Positions 11,408 through 23,553 of a stretch of DNA of 27,314 bases are shown here, one piece after another (the stretch's first letter is position 1; every line of letters begins with the position of its first letter). Below the pieces are notes generated by a model. The model was not told the origin of the DNA. It searched no databases and saw only the letters and a list, made by a program, of their open reading frames with translations. Location of the stretch: the NCBI RefSeq assembly GCF_000220395.1, contig NW_004087523.1, positions 1-27,314 on the forward strand. Reading direction: 5' to 3'. Source of the DNA: Ichthyophthirius multifiliis. Its lineage: Eukaryota > Ciliophora > Oligohymenophorea > Hymenostomatida. A program made the translations under genes and the position numbers.

Positions 11408-12906
11408 ATAAAATATTGCAATTTTTATGGAGGTCTGTATGTATTAAATTTGTAATGAATATAAACAAAAAAACTGAAAATAATAATTTTAATTTAATTA
11501 AATTTGTATTTGCATAAGAATGTAATTTTTTTTAAAAAAATGTAACACTTTTGTATAATATTAATATTCACATTAAATTTGGTTAGTTAATAATAGTTTT
11601 TTAAATAGAGAGAAGTATTTACATTAATAATATTTTAAAATGCTTTAATAACTCATTTGGGAATATAAGGATGGATGATATGAAGAAAAAGTTCATAAAA
11701 ATAAAGATTTTTAAGGAGTTTTTGAAAATTAAGAGTTATGATGGAAAACAATTAGGTTTTTAATATTGGATAATAAATAGAGGATGAATAATAATAGGGG
11801 AGAAAATGGGTAAAACACATAAATGTAAAAAATAAATATAAAATCGTTTAGTGATTTTTTATTAATAAAAAAATAGAAACTAATATAAATTTTCATAAAA
11901 AAATGAATTTAGTATAAATTAAATATATATATAAACTAAAGTAAATATAAATAGAGTAATTATTAGAAAATAAAGATTAGTAAGAGCCTAAAAATAAAAT
12001 AAAAATATTGAGTTTGACCTTTTTTCTTTGATAAATAATAGAAAATTTAATTTTCCTATAAAATAAGATTTTAAATTTATATGCTTATGATATTTATAAA
12101 ATTACAATCTTTTTTGAATAAAAATTAAAAACGATATTTTCTTTAAGGATGTATTAATTATCTAAAATAAATCTTATGTTAAAAATATTATCTGAAAACT
12201 AATTAATTAATAATAATTAACGAATTTGTAATATTATTTATTCAAAAAAAAAAAAAAAAAAAAAAAACTAATTTTAAAATTAACTTTTTGTTTATTTTAA
12301 TTGTGTTTTTGAAAAAAGCAAAAAATTAAAAAAATCTATAAATAAAACAAGTTAATAATTAAAATAATAAAAACATGTAAAAAAATAATAGAAAATAAAA
12401 AAAGAGGCTTTTATATTTTTTGTTTATGATTAAAATGTTTGGTTTTTTAAGATTTGTATATTATAAGAGTTTTTTTATTTTTTAAAAAGAAAAATTAATA
12501 AATTTTAATGAAATAAATTAAATATGTATTAGCGCTTTTTTTAAATAATTTTATTTATTAATATTACTTTCTTCTTTTAATAAATTAATTTGAAATAAAA
12601 AAATTATATTTTAATTAAAAAATTAAAACTAAAATTAAAACTCTAAATAAATATAAAAATAATTTAATTTAATACACTTATATATATAAAATTCTGATTA
12701 ATATTTATAATATATAAATTATTAAAAAAATATATAATAATAAAAACTAATATAGATATTTAAAGATATATATATATATTAATGAATATAAGAAACAATT
12801 ATTTTGTCAATGAAATTTATTAAATTTTATTTAATTTTTAAAAAATATAATTTTTGCATAAATCAATATAATAAATAAATATATTTTACTACGTAAATAA
12901 AAAAAA
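11408..12906. other. Gap with a coding-like island and a poly-A tract
   Basis: Between the small ORF and the doublecortin kinase. The interval 11640-12090 has clearly higher G/C and coding-like frames and is listed separately. The rest is A/T runs, including 24 consecutive A at 12244-12267. No other feature is visible. Confidence 0.5.
11640..12090 (+). pseudogene. Coding-like stretch broken by TGA codons
   Basis: This island has more G/C than its surroundings and two forward frames that read like protein. Frame one, from ATG at 11640, gives LIWEYKDG, TGA (11676), YEEKVHKNKDFQGVFENQEL, TGA (11739), WKTIRFLILDNKQRMNNN and continues to TGA near 11905. Frame two, from ATG at 11671, has one TGA at 11785 and then stays open to TGA at 12088, ending in IEFDLFSLINNRKFNF. 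Neither frame matches a family I know. It may be a decayed gene, a gene with unrecognised introns, or chance. Selenocysteine at TGA is possible in ciliates, but three sites without a known selenoprotein context make that weak. Confidence 0.25.
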
Positions 12907-14652
12907 ATGGATTAAATTATTTATAAATAATAATCAATTTATGATGATCGAGTAAAACAAATAAAATAAATGTAAACAAAGCTTTATTATTTTAAAAAAG
13001 AGAAGAATAAAATTAGTCAAAAATGGAGATCCAGCATAAATAATTAATTGCTTAATAAAATAACATATAAATTTTGATTAATTAGAAAATATAATTATAG
13101 AAAATATGTAATTAAGTAAAGATTTTTAAGGTTAAATTCGAGTTTTTAAAGTTGGGGGAATAGAAATATTAAATGAGGATGTTTAATATATAAAAAATAA
13201 TGATATTTTATACGTTTCGGAAGGCCAAGAGTTCGACGAAAGTTCAAACTTTGCTATTTATAAGATAATAAGAGTTTTAGGAGAAGGAGGTTTCGGGAAA
13301 GTATATAAAGCAAAAAATAGAATAACAAAATAATGTGTAGCAATAAAGATGATTGAATGGCAAAAAATAAGTAAAATAAATATCTATTTTATTAAAAAAA
13401 AAAAAAAAAAAAGAAAACGCAAAAGAAACAGAAATGATATTCAAAGAATTAGTTGCATTAAAAAATTTAAACCATAATAATATTGTAAAAGTATATAATT
13501 GTTTTACTCTACATAAAACTATGAGTGTGGCTTTAATTTTGGAATACTTAGATGGAGGAGATTTGAGATCGTATTTAGATGATAGTAAAATTATAAAAGA
13601 AGATGAGGCTTAAAAATTATTTTATTAATTACATTCTGCAATTTATTATTGCCATAGAGAAGGTATTATACATAGAGATTTAAAATTAGAAAATATTATG
13701 TTTAATGATTAAGTAATTTAAAATATATAATATATATTAATGTTTTATTTTAACAAAAAAAATATTAATTTCTATTATATATTAATACAATTAAAGAATC
13801 ATAAAATTATTAAAGTTGTTGATTTTGGTATTTCGGGTAAATAATCTTTAATTAATATTGATTATACTGAAGCTGGTACAGTTAGATATTTAGCACCTGA
13901 AGTTATAAAAAGTCATGCTCCAGCTCATCCTAGTATTGATGTTTGGGCTTTAGGATGTATTTTATTCTGGATTTTGACAGGAAATTCGCCTTTTAATTAA
14001 AAATAAAAAGAAGCTATTTAAGAAAATATAGTGAAGGGAAAGTGGGAATTTCAGAATAGTGATAAAAAAAGATTGACTAAAAGTGTATAAGATTTAATTA
14101 AAAAATGCTTATTGTTGATTAAAATTAAAGAATTACAATGTAGGAAATATAAGATCATATATGGATGAGGGAGAGTTATAATTAAATGTAAATTTTTTTC
14201 ATGAAAAAAAAAAAAATATTTAATATTAGAGTTTAAATAGAATTAGAAGAAGAATAAAAATAAATGATTCTAATTTAAGAAGAAAAGAAAAAAAAAATAA
14301 CGAAATTCCAATTATTAATATTAAATAGGGACAATGTAAATATAAAAGTAGCACTGATAAAATTAATACTCGGTTTAGAAATTAAAGCTATGTCCCGGAT
14401 AAAAATTTAGATAATAATTAATATTTTTTATAAAGTTAGTCGGCTATTTCTACACCAAAAAATAAAAATTCGAAACCTTCTTTAGAAGTTAATTAAAAAG
14501 AGAAATTTGTTCTACCTTAAATTGAGAAAAAATATTATAGAAAACAAAGTAATGACGATGTATAATAAAAATAATCTCTTAATTAAAAAATAATTAAAAA
14601 AATCGCTAAAGCAAGTATATTTTATAATTAAAATTTGGAATAATAAAAATGA
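12907..14652 (+). CDS. Doublecortin-like domain fused to a serine/threonine kinase
   Basis: About 540-560 residues after correction. The N-terminal part (nt 13000-13240) looks like a doublecortin (DCX) domain: RRIKLVKNGD at its start and IRVFKVGGIEIL..NNDILYVSEGQEF at its end; DCX domains bind microtubules. The kinase follows, with GEGGFGKVYKA, VAIKMIEW, HRDLKLEN, DFG, GTVRYLAPEV and DVWALGCILFWILTG, in the CAMK/AMPK-like style. Two introns fall in the kinase: 13371-13413 (43 nt, with a long A run) and 13713-13796 (84 nt). An asparagine- and lysine-rich tail ends at TGA 14650. Three frame corrections are needed: one base too many in the A run 12994-12999 (or start at ATG 12941), one base short near 14112-14114 just before VDQNQRITMQEI, and one around 14170-14300, where a short intron starting at 14188 is an alternative. 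The domain order matches DCLK-type kinases. Confidence 0.78.
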
Positions 14653-15790
14653 GTATTATACTATATAGCTTTTTAAAGAATAAAAAAAAAAAAAAATATT
14701 TTTAGTTTGACAAATAATATATTTAATTTATAAAAGAATAAGATTTTTTTTTTTTACTTTTTTGCTCTTCTTGTGTTTTTTATGTTTGTAAATTTACTTT
14801 ATTTTAATAAATTTATAATAAATTATTGATATTTAATTGTATACAAAATTAATATTTGAGATAATTTAAATATAATACAATTCTTAAATTAAAAAAGGAA
14901 GATGTTTATTCAATTATAAATATATTTTATTATTTCGAATAAAAATAGCTTTAATTACTTGTTTTAATTTATATTAAGGTTTTTTTTGCTATGAATTATT
15001 AATTAAAGATTTTTCTTATTTTTAAATAAAGTAAATAAACTAATTGTAAGTTAATTCAAATAATAGAAAAAAATAAAACAAATAAAATAATATAATAAAA
15101 TATTATCTATATTTTTTAAATATTATGTAAAAATATTAATTAAATTATAAGATAATTTTATAGATATAATTTTTTAAATATATAATAAAACTGATTAAAC
15201 ATAAAAATATTCTACAAATGTTTAAAATAACTTTTTTCAATTAAATATATATATAAAATGTAAATAATTGAGAAATTTTAGTATTTAATATATATTTTTT
15301 TTTAAAAAAATACAAGCTTTAAATTAAAAAAACATAATTTAATTAAAATTATAATTTTTCTATATTTATCTTATTTTTTTTTTACAGTCAAAAAAAAAAA
15401 ATAGTGCTTTTTTTGTATTAATATTTAATAAAATAACTTAATATTTTATGGAAAAAAATTAAAAATAATAATATTAATTTTTTTCATAAATTATTTCCAA
15501 TTTTATAAAACTATAATCATAAATTTTTTATATATATTAGAAATATAAAATAATCTAATAAATTACATATATAAATATATATATTATAATATAATATAAT
15601 ATAATATATATTTAATGAATTAAACAATTTATAATATTTATTTAAAATTTGTTTATCTGATTTAAATAGTATTTATTAATATATATACATTATTAATATT
15701 ATAAATTTGATTTTGTTGGTTTTATGGTAGGACAAAATAGCAAAATAAATATTCTTTTATATATAAGTATTAGTAAATATTCATAAAAAT
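14653..15790. other. AT-rich intergenic region with a possible kinase scrap
   Basis: This lies between the converging doublecortin kinase and gene 15791-16258. Around 14850-15060 a forward frame reads ILKLKKEDVYSIINIFYYFE then LQLLVLIYI, reminiscent of helix C to strand 5 of a protein kinase, but no glycine loop, lysine or catalytic loop is found. The rest is A/T runs. Confidence 0.4.
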
Positions 15791-16258
15791 TCAAGAAGCT
15801 AACATATTTTTATTAAGTCTTTATTAGAATTTTTAATTTAATTTAATATTATTTAATTTAATTTATTTCTATTCTTGAAAATTAATTTTATTGAGACTTT
15901 ATTAAAGGTTACTATCATATTCAAAGCTTGAAGAAGAAAAAGAATCTACATCATGCATTAACAAAATGAACTATAGCTTGTTTTTTTAAAAGTATTAATA
16001 TTATTATTATTAAGGGTCTACTATAAAAATATTATTTTAATCAAGCCAATTATTTATTCGTTCTTCGATTTCATTATCTTTAGAAATTTAAAATTTTATG
16101 TGAAGTTTCTTTTAATTTTATATCTATTATTTTTAAATAGCCTGATTTTATAATTGTTAGTAATTTATATAGTTTTTATCATCTTTTTATTAAGATTTTT
16201 ATTCTAAAGTTTTACTTTAAAAAATATTTATTTTAAGTTTTTTATAAGGTAATGCCAT
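15791..16258 (-). CDS. Unrecognised Q-rich small protein
   Basis: 155 residues in one clean code-6 frame, ATG at 16258 and TGA at 15793-15791. The N-terminus is basic and glutamine-rich; the middle has a more ordered segment (KLHIKFQISKDNEIEER, then INNWLDQNN), followed by poly-Q and a serine run in VDSFSSSSFEYD. The C-terminus is N/Q/L-rich. I do not recognise a family, and there is no signal peptide or membrane segment. Its complexity and G/C exceed the flanking DNA, which together with a full-length open frame supports a real gene. It converges on the doublecortin kinase and diverges from the gene at 16901. Confidence 0.6.
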
Positions 16259-16900
16259 TATTAAAGAAAAAAAAATTTTTTTTTTTTTTTTTTTTTAATC
16301 ACTTTTTGTTTATTTTTTAATTTTTTAGTTTATTTATATATATATATTTTTTTTTAATAAAAAATATTTTATTCATATAAAATAGTCATAAAGAAATTTT
16401 AATATCAAACTATAGACTGTTAATTCATAAAAATTAAGTTATTTTTCAATTAATATATATTATTTTTAAATAATATATAATCTAATATAAATTATGTATT
16501 AATTAATAATTTTACGTGATTTTTTTTTTACATAAATTTATGATAATTAATTATATTTTTATAATAAAACAGATCTTATATTAAAATTATTAAGAAATAA
16601 ATATTAAATTAATATATAATTATTTAAATATAATAAAAAATTTTATTTTAAAGCGTAAATTTATACAATTAGTTTTTATAGAATAATTACTTATTTAATT
16701 TAATCAAATAAAAAACAGAAAAAATAAAAAGAATACTAAGATTATTTTAATTTTTACTTTTTTTTTTTAATTTCTTAATTTATTTAGTTAATTTAAACAT
16801 ATAAAATTTTATTTATTTTTATAGCAAATAAAATTAAAATATTATAACAATTAAAATTGATTTATATTTAAAAAAATTAAAAATATATTTAAACAAAAAA
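16259..16900. other. Divergent AT-rich intergenic region
   Basis: Between two divergently transcribed genes, so both promoters should be here. It holds an A9 followed by T21 tract at 16267-16296 and otherwise A/T runs. No ORF or RNA gene is apparent. Confidence 0.5.
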
Positions 16901-17575
16901 ATGAATTTATTATAAAATTAAAGTGATTTCCAAAATTAGCAATAAAGGTAATAAAATCTCCAAAAATTTATTGATAATGTGCAATAAAATATGATGTTTG
17001 ATTCTCGTTTCGAAAAAAGTGACATTAAATGCGAATAAAATAGAGAGTTTTCTTAACAGTAGTAATCAAATAATCCATATTTAAAAAATATTCCTGACTA
17101 TTAGCCTTTAAATATTAGCTAAATGTAATTTCCAGTAAATAATTTTAAAACTTAATAATCTGAGTCTTCTAATTATTAAATTGAATCTGTAAAGAAATCT
17201 TAAAATATGAATTTTAATAATAATATGTATTATAGTATTAATGAATATAAATCTCCGAAAATGAAAGAGTTTAAATCTCCATTAACAACAGGAAATAATT
17301 TGAATCATAGCATTAATACAACTTCTAGTAAAATAAAATACACATAATAATTTTATAAATCACCAAATCAAATAAAAATTTTGTATACAAATTAATAAAA
17401 TAAAAGCTATGATAATGAATAAAATTTATTCAGGTCTTAAAATATTAATAGAAGTACTATAGATATAAAATCACTGGAAACTCTAAAAAGTACTATTGAT
17501 TTTATTGTTAAAAATAGCTAAGTACCAGAAAATAAGATTAGTATGAGAAAATTAATTTAAATTTTTGATGAATGA
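16901..17575 (+). CDS. Unrecognised N/Q/S-rich protein with repeated KSP motifs
   Basis: 224 residues in one uninterrupted code-6 frame, ATG at 16901 after an A run, TGA at 17573. The protein is low-complexity and probably mostly disordered: Q/N-rich at the start (QNQQQRQQNLQKF), serine- and asparagine-rich in the middle. Three KSP motifs sit close together (EYKSPKM, EFKSPL, FYKSPN), a pattern often targeted by proline-directed kinases. A short more ordered C-terminus (IDIKSLETLKSTIDFIV to KISMRKLIQIFDE) looks helical and could be a binding element. No domain family is recognised and no function is proposed. Codon choice and G/C clearly differ from the flanks, supporting a real gene. Confidence 0.62.
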
Positions 17576-18649
17576 AAATAACATTTTTTATTTATTTTTA
17601 TTTTTTTTAAAAAAAATAGAAATAAAAATTTATAGTTAACAATTTTTATTTATTTTTTATATTTTCTTTTTTAATTATTAAATAAAATATATTTTATAGA
17701 TAAGTTTATATTATTTTATAAATTATTATATAGAATTTTTTTTTATAGTTATTATTATATTTTTTAAATTCTTTTATTATATATTATTATTAGTTTATAT
17801 TTTAAGCTCAATATCCATTATATATTATTATTATTATATAATAAAATCATTATAAAAAAACTTTTAATCAATAGATTTTATATTTTTGTTTTTGTAAAAA
17901 TTAAATATGTAATTTAAAATTAAAATTAATATTTATTAATCTTATATAATACGTGTAAAAAAAAATTATATAGTATTAATTATAATAAATTACATAATAA
18001 TACGCATTTAATTACTAAAAATTTATATATTTATCTGATTTTGTTATTTAATTTATTAAAATTATAATAAAAAATTTAATTTTGGTTTTTTATGTAAATT
18101 TATTTAAAAAAATAATAATAAAATAATATGAATAAAAAATTATATTATATATTATTTATTCAGTTGCCTTTTTATATTTATGTTTTTTTTAAAAAAAAAA
18201 ACTCAAAAGAAAAAGAAACCAATAACTTCCTTTTTTTTAGAACGTTTATATTAAAAATATAGAAAAAAAAATATGAGAAATAATTATATATATTATCTAA
18301 ATATTATATCTTTAAATATTATTATATTATCTAAATTAAAATTTAATGTATGAATATATATTAATAACTATTTATTAATTATATTGAAAAATATAAACAC
18401 AATAGAAGGGTATTTATATTAATTTTATATTATATAAAATATATTTAAAAGTTAATATTATATATTCTAAATATTTTTTATAATAAATTACATTTTTAAG
18501 ACTATTAAATGTAATTATTTTGTTTTAAATTTTTTCTATTTAATTAATAATTAAATAAATTAACTCTATAAATAAAAATATTATATTATAATAACAAATA
18601 AATATTATATATTAGAAATTTATATAAATAAATCATCTTCTTAATAAAA
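17576..18649. other. AT-rich intergenic region
   Basis: Long A/T runs and short TA repeats. A slightly more complex patch at 18160-18250 shows no convincing frame on either strand. I see no gene, RNA or repeat array. Confidence 0.55.
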
Positions 18650-19272
18650 ATGTCTGAAAATCAAAAAAGTGTTTTATTAGATTATCCCCATCTTGCGAGT
18701 ATTTAATTTTTATTATATTATGATTAAAAAATTAATATCATTTTTAATTAAAAATAATATTTTAAAAAGTAAATAATTCCTCTACTAATACTTTTAAAAA
18801 TAGTATTGTAACAGATAATACAAGTTAAAATGAAGGTTTTAAAAGTTCATGTGATATTAAAAATTAATCCATTACTTAAAAATTTACAGAATAAGATGAT
18901 TAAACTATTATAAATTTCATATATAAAAATGGGAAATAATGGTCATATATAGCAAAATTGCTGAAAGGAAAGACTGAAACTATGATTAGAAATAGATATT
19001 ATATTAAACTTTAAAAATAAAAAGAATAAATTTAAATCAGTGATAAATAATAATAAAATATATAAAGCAAACCTATAATTTAAGAAGAAAGCTAATAAAA
19101 AAGAATAGATGAGCATAATAATTCAAAATATTTAAAAATATAATATTTATAAAATCAAATAATTTTAAATGAATAATAATTGAATCAGAACCTTTTTTTG
19201 TAAAATGGGTTTTAATTTGATACTAAAATATGTAATGATAATTTGGATATTAATACAAAAAATAATGTATGA
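18650..19272 (+). CDS. Single-repeat Myb/SANT-domain protein
   Basis: 183 residues in two exons. Exon 1 (18650-18698) encodes 16 residues plus one base; a 71-nt intron (18699-18769, GTATTT..AAAAAG) follows; exon 2 runs to TGA at 19270. The joined frame carries one Myb/SANT repeat at about residues 54-99: KFTEQDDQTIINFIYKNG, then WSYIAKLLKGKTETMIRNR and YYIKL. The three core aromatic positions are F55, W74 and Y93/Y94 instead of three tryptophans. The helix that reads DNA in Myb proteins (KGKTETMIRNRYY) is well kept, so DNA binding in the nucleus is plausible. The remainder is Q/N-rich. A lone repeat may mean a divergent transcription factor or a telomere- or chromatin-type SANT protein; these cannot be told apart here. 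Without the intron the frame hits TGA inside the Myb repeat, which supports the splice. Confidence 0.8.
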
Positions 19273-20542
19273 CATTTTTATAAAAAAATTGTTATTAGTA
19301 AAATATAAATATATTTATATATATTTTTTTAATTTTAAAACTCAATATTTACATTATATTGATGCCAAAAATTTATTTAAAATTAATATATTTAATTTAT
19401 TCATTTTCATCTCATTTTTTTTTTTTAATAATAAAATGAAATAATTAAATTTGGTATTTTTTTATAAAAATTTGATATATGTATTTCAATCATGACTTTA
19501 ATTTTTATTATGTTTAATAGATAATAAATATAGAATTAAAATTTATAAATAAAATAAAAAATATGCCAATAATTATATAAAAAATATAAAAATAAGCAAT
19601 ATTAATTATATATTAAAACTTATATATATTAATTATAAAATAAAATTATTATAATAAATATATAAATATTTTTTTATATAAAATACCTTTTTTATATATA
19701 TTATTATTTATTTAGCGTTGCGTTTATTTAATATTATACAATTAAATTATGAAGTTTATGGTTATTTCTATAATTTTATTAAAAACAAGTAAATATTTTT
19801 TACTTTTTAATTTTAATTTATATTTAATTTGAATTATAATAAAATTGTATTTATTTTTTCGGTTAATATGTTTCATTTTTAAACAAATAAATTATGAATT
19901 TGAATAAATTTGATTATCATTCATTAATTAAATTCATAAATTTTAATTGAATTGTAGATATATAAAAATTTAAATTAAATAATCAAAAAAAAAATTAATT
20001 CAAATATAGAAAAAAATAATTTATTTATATTTATAATAATTATAATTTAATTAATAATATTTTAATTATAAGTTTAGCAAAAAAATTAAATCATAAGTTG
20101 TACATATAGTAGATATTAAAGGCTATTCAGTTTTGAAAAAAATCTTTTTTAATAATTTAGTCTTAAATATATTATTATAAAATGGTTTGTTTAATATATT
20201 AACATCAATCTTAAAATTTAAATATAATAAAACATTTATTATAAATAAAGATAGATTATGCTTAAAATTTAAGTATGATATATATTTAAATTACTAATGA
20301 TTATGAGTATATATTAAATCATTCAATTTGTTTATTTATAATAAAAAATGAATAAATTTAAATATAAAATGAATAAAAAATAATTTATTAATTTATTATA
20401 ATTTATTTTATATCATTCAAATTCTAGTAATTTATATTTTATATAAAAAAAAAAAAATTAATATTTTTTATAAAACTAAATATATAGTTTTTTATTTTAT
20501 ATTAAAGTTAATTTATATAAAATAGGGTTAAATATAAAATAA
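19273..20542. other. AT-rich intergenic region
   Basis: A long A/T-rich stretch without convincing ORFs. A short patch of higher G/C at about 19713-19730 (TTAGCGTTGCG) and another at 20090-20140 do not fold into a tRNA or other RNA I recognise. Confidence 0.55.
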
Positions 20543-21391
20543 ATGTTTCCAAAAAAACTAAAAAATATTCTTGATATTAAAGATAAATACAATTATTATT
20601 TTTTCGATATGGATGGAGTATTCTGGAACGGCACAAAAATAAACATTCAAGCAATTAATAATTTTAACACATTAATAAATGAAAAAAAGGAATGCTTTTT
20701 TATAACAAATAACAGTACAAGTTCTAGAAAAGGTTATATAGAAAAATTATAAAAAATAGGGATAAAAACAACTTAAGATAGAATATTTGCTTCATCATAT
20801 TTGACTGCATTTTATATAAAAAATAAAATGCCAGAAATAAAAAAATGTTATGTAATAGGAATGAAAGGATTATTTGATGAATTAGATTATCATGGAATTT
20901 AATATATAAATATAGACAAAAATCTTTCATATGTTGAATTAGAAAAAATTGTTTTAGATAAAAATGTAAATGGTGTAATAGTTGGAAAAGATAATTATTT
21001 TAACTACACTAAAATGGTCATTGCAAGCCTTTATATCTAAAATGGAGCTAAATTTATTGCTACAAACTGTGATAAATATGATATTGTTGCAAATAAAAAA
21101 TTCCCTGCTAATGGGGTTATTGTGAATTCTATTAGTCTTGCATGTGAATAATAACCTTTTTGTATTGGAAAACCAAATTAATTTGTGATAGATTTAGCTT
21201 GCTCGTAATTTAAAATTAACAAATCTTAAGCTATTATGGTAGGGGATAATTTAAAAACAGATATTTAATTAGGAATAAATGCTGGAATTGATACTTTAGC
21301 TGTCCTAAGTGGAGTAACTAATGAGGAAAAATTAAAATTAAATTATGTAAATAAAGGTTGTTTGCCTAATTTTTTTGTTGATTCAGTTTGA
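20543..21391 (+). CDS. HAD-family phosphatase, phosphoglycolate/4-nitrophenyl phosphatase type
   Basis: 282 residues, intronless, one clean code-6 frame from ATG 20543 to TGA 21389. All four HAD motifs are present: motif I FFDMDGVFW with nucleophile D22 and D24, motif II ITNNST (T55, N56), motif III lysine in CIGKPNQF, and motif IV MVGDNLKTD for magnesium. Motif I with GV(F/L)W, the ITNNST form and the length match the eukaryotic phosphoglycolate phosphatase / PHO13 branch with a C2 cap between motifs II and III (about residues 85-195, including GVIVGKDNYFNY). It would hydrolyse small phosphate esters such as 2-phosphoglycolate or glycerol phosphate in the cytosol; the exact substrate cannot be read from sequence. 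It lies 135 bp upstream of the casein kinase gene, on the same strand. Confidence 0.93.
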
Positions 21392-21526
21392 AATTTTTTT
21401 TTTATAAATTTAATTTATGTTTTTAAAAAAACTATATTTTATATCATTATAAAAAAATTAAATATTTAAAATAAACATTTACTTAACTTTTAAAATAATA
21501 TTTTAATATAAAATATATATAAAAAA

Positions 21527-23553
21527 ATGACGGAAATAGGATTAAAGATTGCTTAAAAATACCAAGTTGGATAATAATTTGGATAAGGATCATTCGGTTC
21601 AATACATATAGGTAAATATATATATATATATATATCTTTATATATATATATATAAATTTATATATTTATTAATATTTAATACATATTCATCTATATATTA
21701 TTATTACATATAAATATCTTTTTTTTATTTTTATCCTTAAAATATTTATTTATTTATTTTTAATTTTATAAAAAATAGCTACGAATATTGAAACTGGTGA
21801 AGTGGTTGCTGTGAAAATGGTAATTTTAAAAACATAAATTTTTTAATTTTAATTTTTTTTATTAAAAATTCTAATTTAAATTATTTTAAACATATATTTA
21901 CAGGAAGATAGCAAAACAAAACATCCACAATTAACTTTTGAAGCAAAAATTTTTAAAGTTTTATAAGGAAAACGTAATTAATAATATTATTATTTTAATA
22001 AATAATTAAAATAAAGTTGGTATTCCTACATTATATTATTGTGGATAAGAAGGATAGAAAAATGTAATGGTTATTGATTTATTAGGACCATCATTAGAAG
22101 ATTTATTTAATTTATGTTAAAGAAAATTATCTTTAAAAACTGTTCTTTTGATTGTTGATTAATTGGTATATTTTTAATTAATAAATAAAAATATGTATAT
22201 AATAATTTAAGATTTCAAGAATCGAATCTTTTCATAACGCAGGTTTCATTCATAGAGATATAAAACCTGATAATTTTTTAATTGGATTGGGAAAAAAATC
22301 AAATTTAATATATATTATTGATTATGGTTTAGGAAAAAGATATTTAGATTCCAAAACAAAATAGCATATTCCTTATAGAGAAAATAAAAATTTAACAGGA
22401 ACTGCAAGATATGCAAGCTTAAGTGCACATTTAGGTATTGAATAATCAAGAAGGGATGATATGGAAGCTATTGGATATGTAATTGTTTATTTATTGAAAG
22501 GTTCATTACCTTGGTAAGGAATTAAAGCATAAAATAAATAGGAAAAATATAATAAAATTATGGAAAAAAAAATGTAAACACCAATAGAAATATTAGCAAA
22601 AGGATTACCTAGTAAAAAATATTATAAAAATATATTTTATATAAATATATATATTAATATATATATATATTTATATTTATATTTATAATTATATTTATTT
22701 TTATATTTTTTTTAATAAAAGTTGAATTTTCTACTTATATGAATTATTGTAGGTCTTTAAGATTTGATGATAAAATAGATTATTTGCATTTAAGAAAAAT
22801 GTTTAAAGAACTGTTTTATAGAAATAAATATGATTGGGACTATGCTTATGATTGGACTTTACCTATTGATGTAATAAAAATTAAAATAATATATTTTTTT
22901 TATTTTTTAAATTAAGAATTAACCAAAATCCTCATGGAAAAATAACAAAATTACTATAAATGTTAATTCATAACCTGTTTTAAATGAATTAAATAATTAA
23001 TATTAAGAAATAGGTGATGATGGAGCACCAATAACATTACGTTTAAGTTAAATCAATATATTTTTTTTTTATTGATTTACTTTATATAAATATATTAGAT
23101 TAAGATATCTAAGATAAAGGGTAAGCATAACTTTATAAATCGGAATATGTTAATTAAAACAATAATTAAGGATTAAAATCAAATTATTTGTAAAAACTAG
23201 ATAAGAATATGGAAGAAAATATAAATGATTCAAATTTACCTTAATTAAATGAAATTAAATAAAATAGTTATAAAGCTGTAGAGTTTTAATAAGAAGAAAT
23301 ATATAGTACAGCGCAAAAAGATAATAATTATGAAAATTATAATTATAATTATGATCCATATGATGCAATTTCAAACGTTTAATAAATACCTAATAATCTC
23401 TTAAACTTTTCTAATTAAAATAATCTGCCTTATTAAGGCGATGATATTACTCCAGATGCATTTAAACCTACGCCTTAATATATTGATGAAAATATGAATA
23501 ATTATGGAGAGACAGATAATAATTATAGTCATATTTAAGATTATAGAAATTGA
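21527..23553 (+). CDS. Casein kinase 1 family protein kinase
   Basis: Eight exons give 492 residues with an exactly divisible joined length (1479 nt). Introns: 21612-21778, 21820-21903, 21974-22016, 22166-22211, 22612-22721, 22871-22916 and 23047-23098; the last could instead start at 23041. The kinase fills residues 10-298: GQGSFGSIH loop, K41 in [15 protein letters not shown] after the hinge, [15 protein letters not shown] in place of DFG (normal for CK1), and the CK1 signature [17 protein letters not shown] instead of [16 protein letters not shown] and [12 protein letters not shown] close the domain as in other CK1s. The last 194 residues are N/Q/Y-rich with no domain, a common CK1 tail. 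CK1 prefers acidic or already phosphorylated substrates and acts in many processes, so a specific role is not assigned. Every exon boundary restores conserved CK1 sequence, so the model is strong. Confidence 0.94.

Noticed and set aside
11160-11697. Long minus-strand code-6 open frame through 11160-11697
   Set aside because: With TGA the only stop and about 85 percent or more A/T, open frames of this size are expected by chance; it overlaps a more protein-like forward ORF and is full of F, I and Y.
11676-11741. Selenoprotein reading of the two TGA codons
   Set aside because: No known selenoprotein motif surrounds either TGA and two closely spaced sites would be unusual; kept only as a remote alternative.
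19205-19444. Forward 79-residue ORF
   Set aside because: Overlaps the Myb gene's last exon in another frame and continues into A/T-rich DNA.
20724-20930. Minus-strand 68-residue ORF
   Set aside because: Antisense of the HAD phosphatase, whose motifs are complete on the plus strand.
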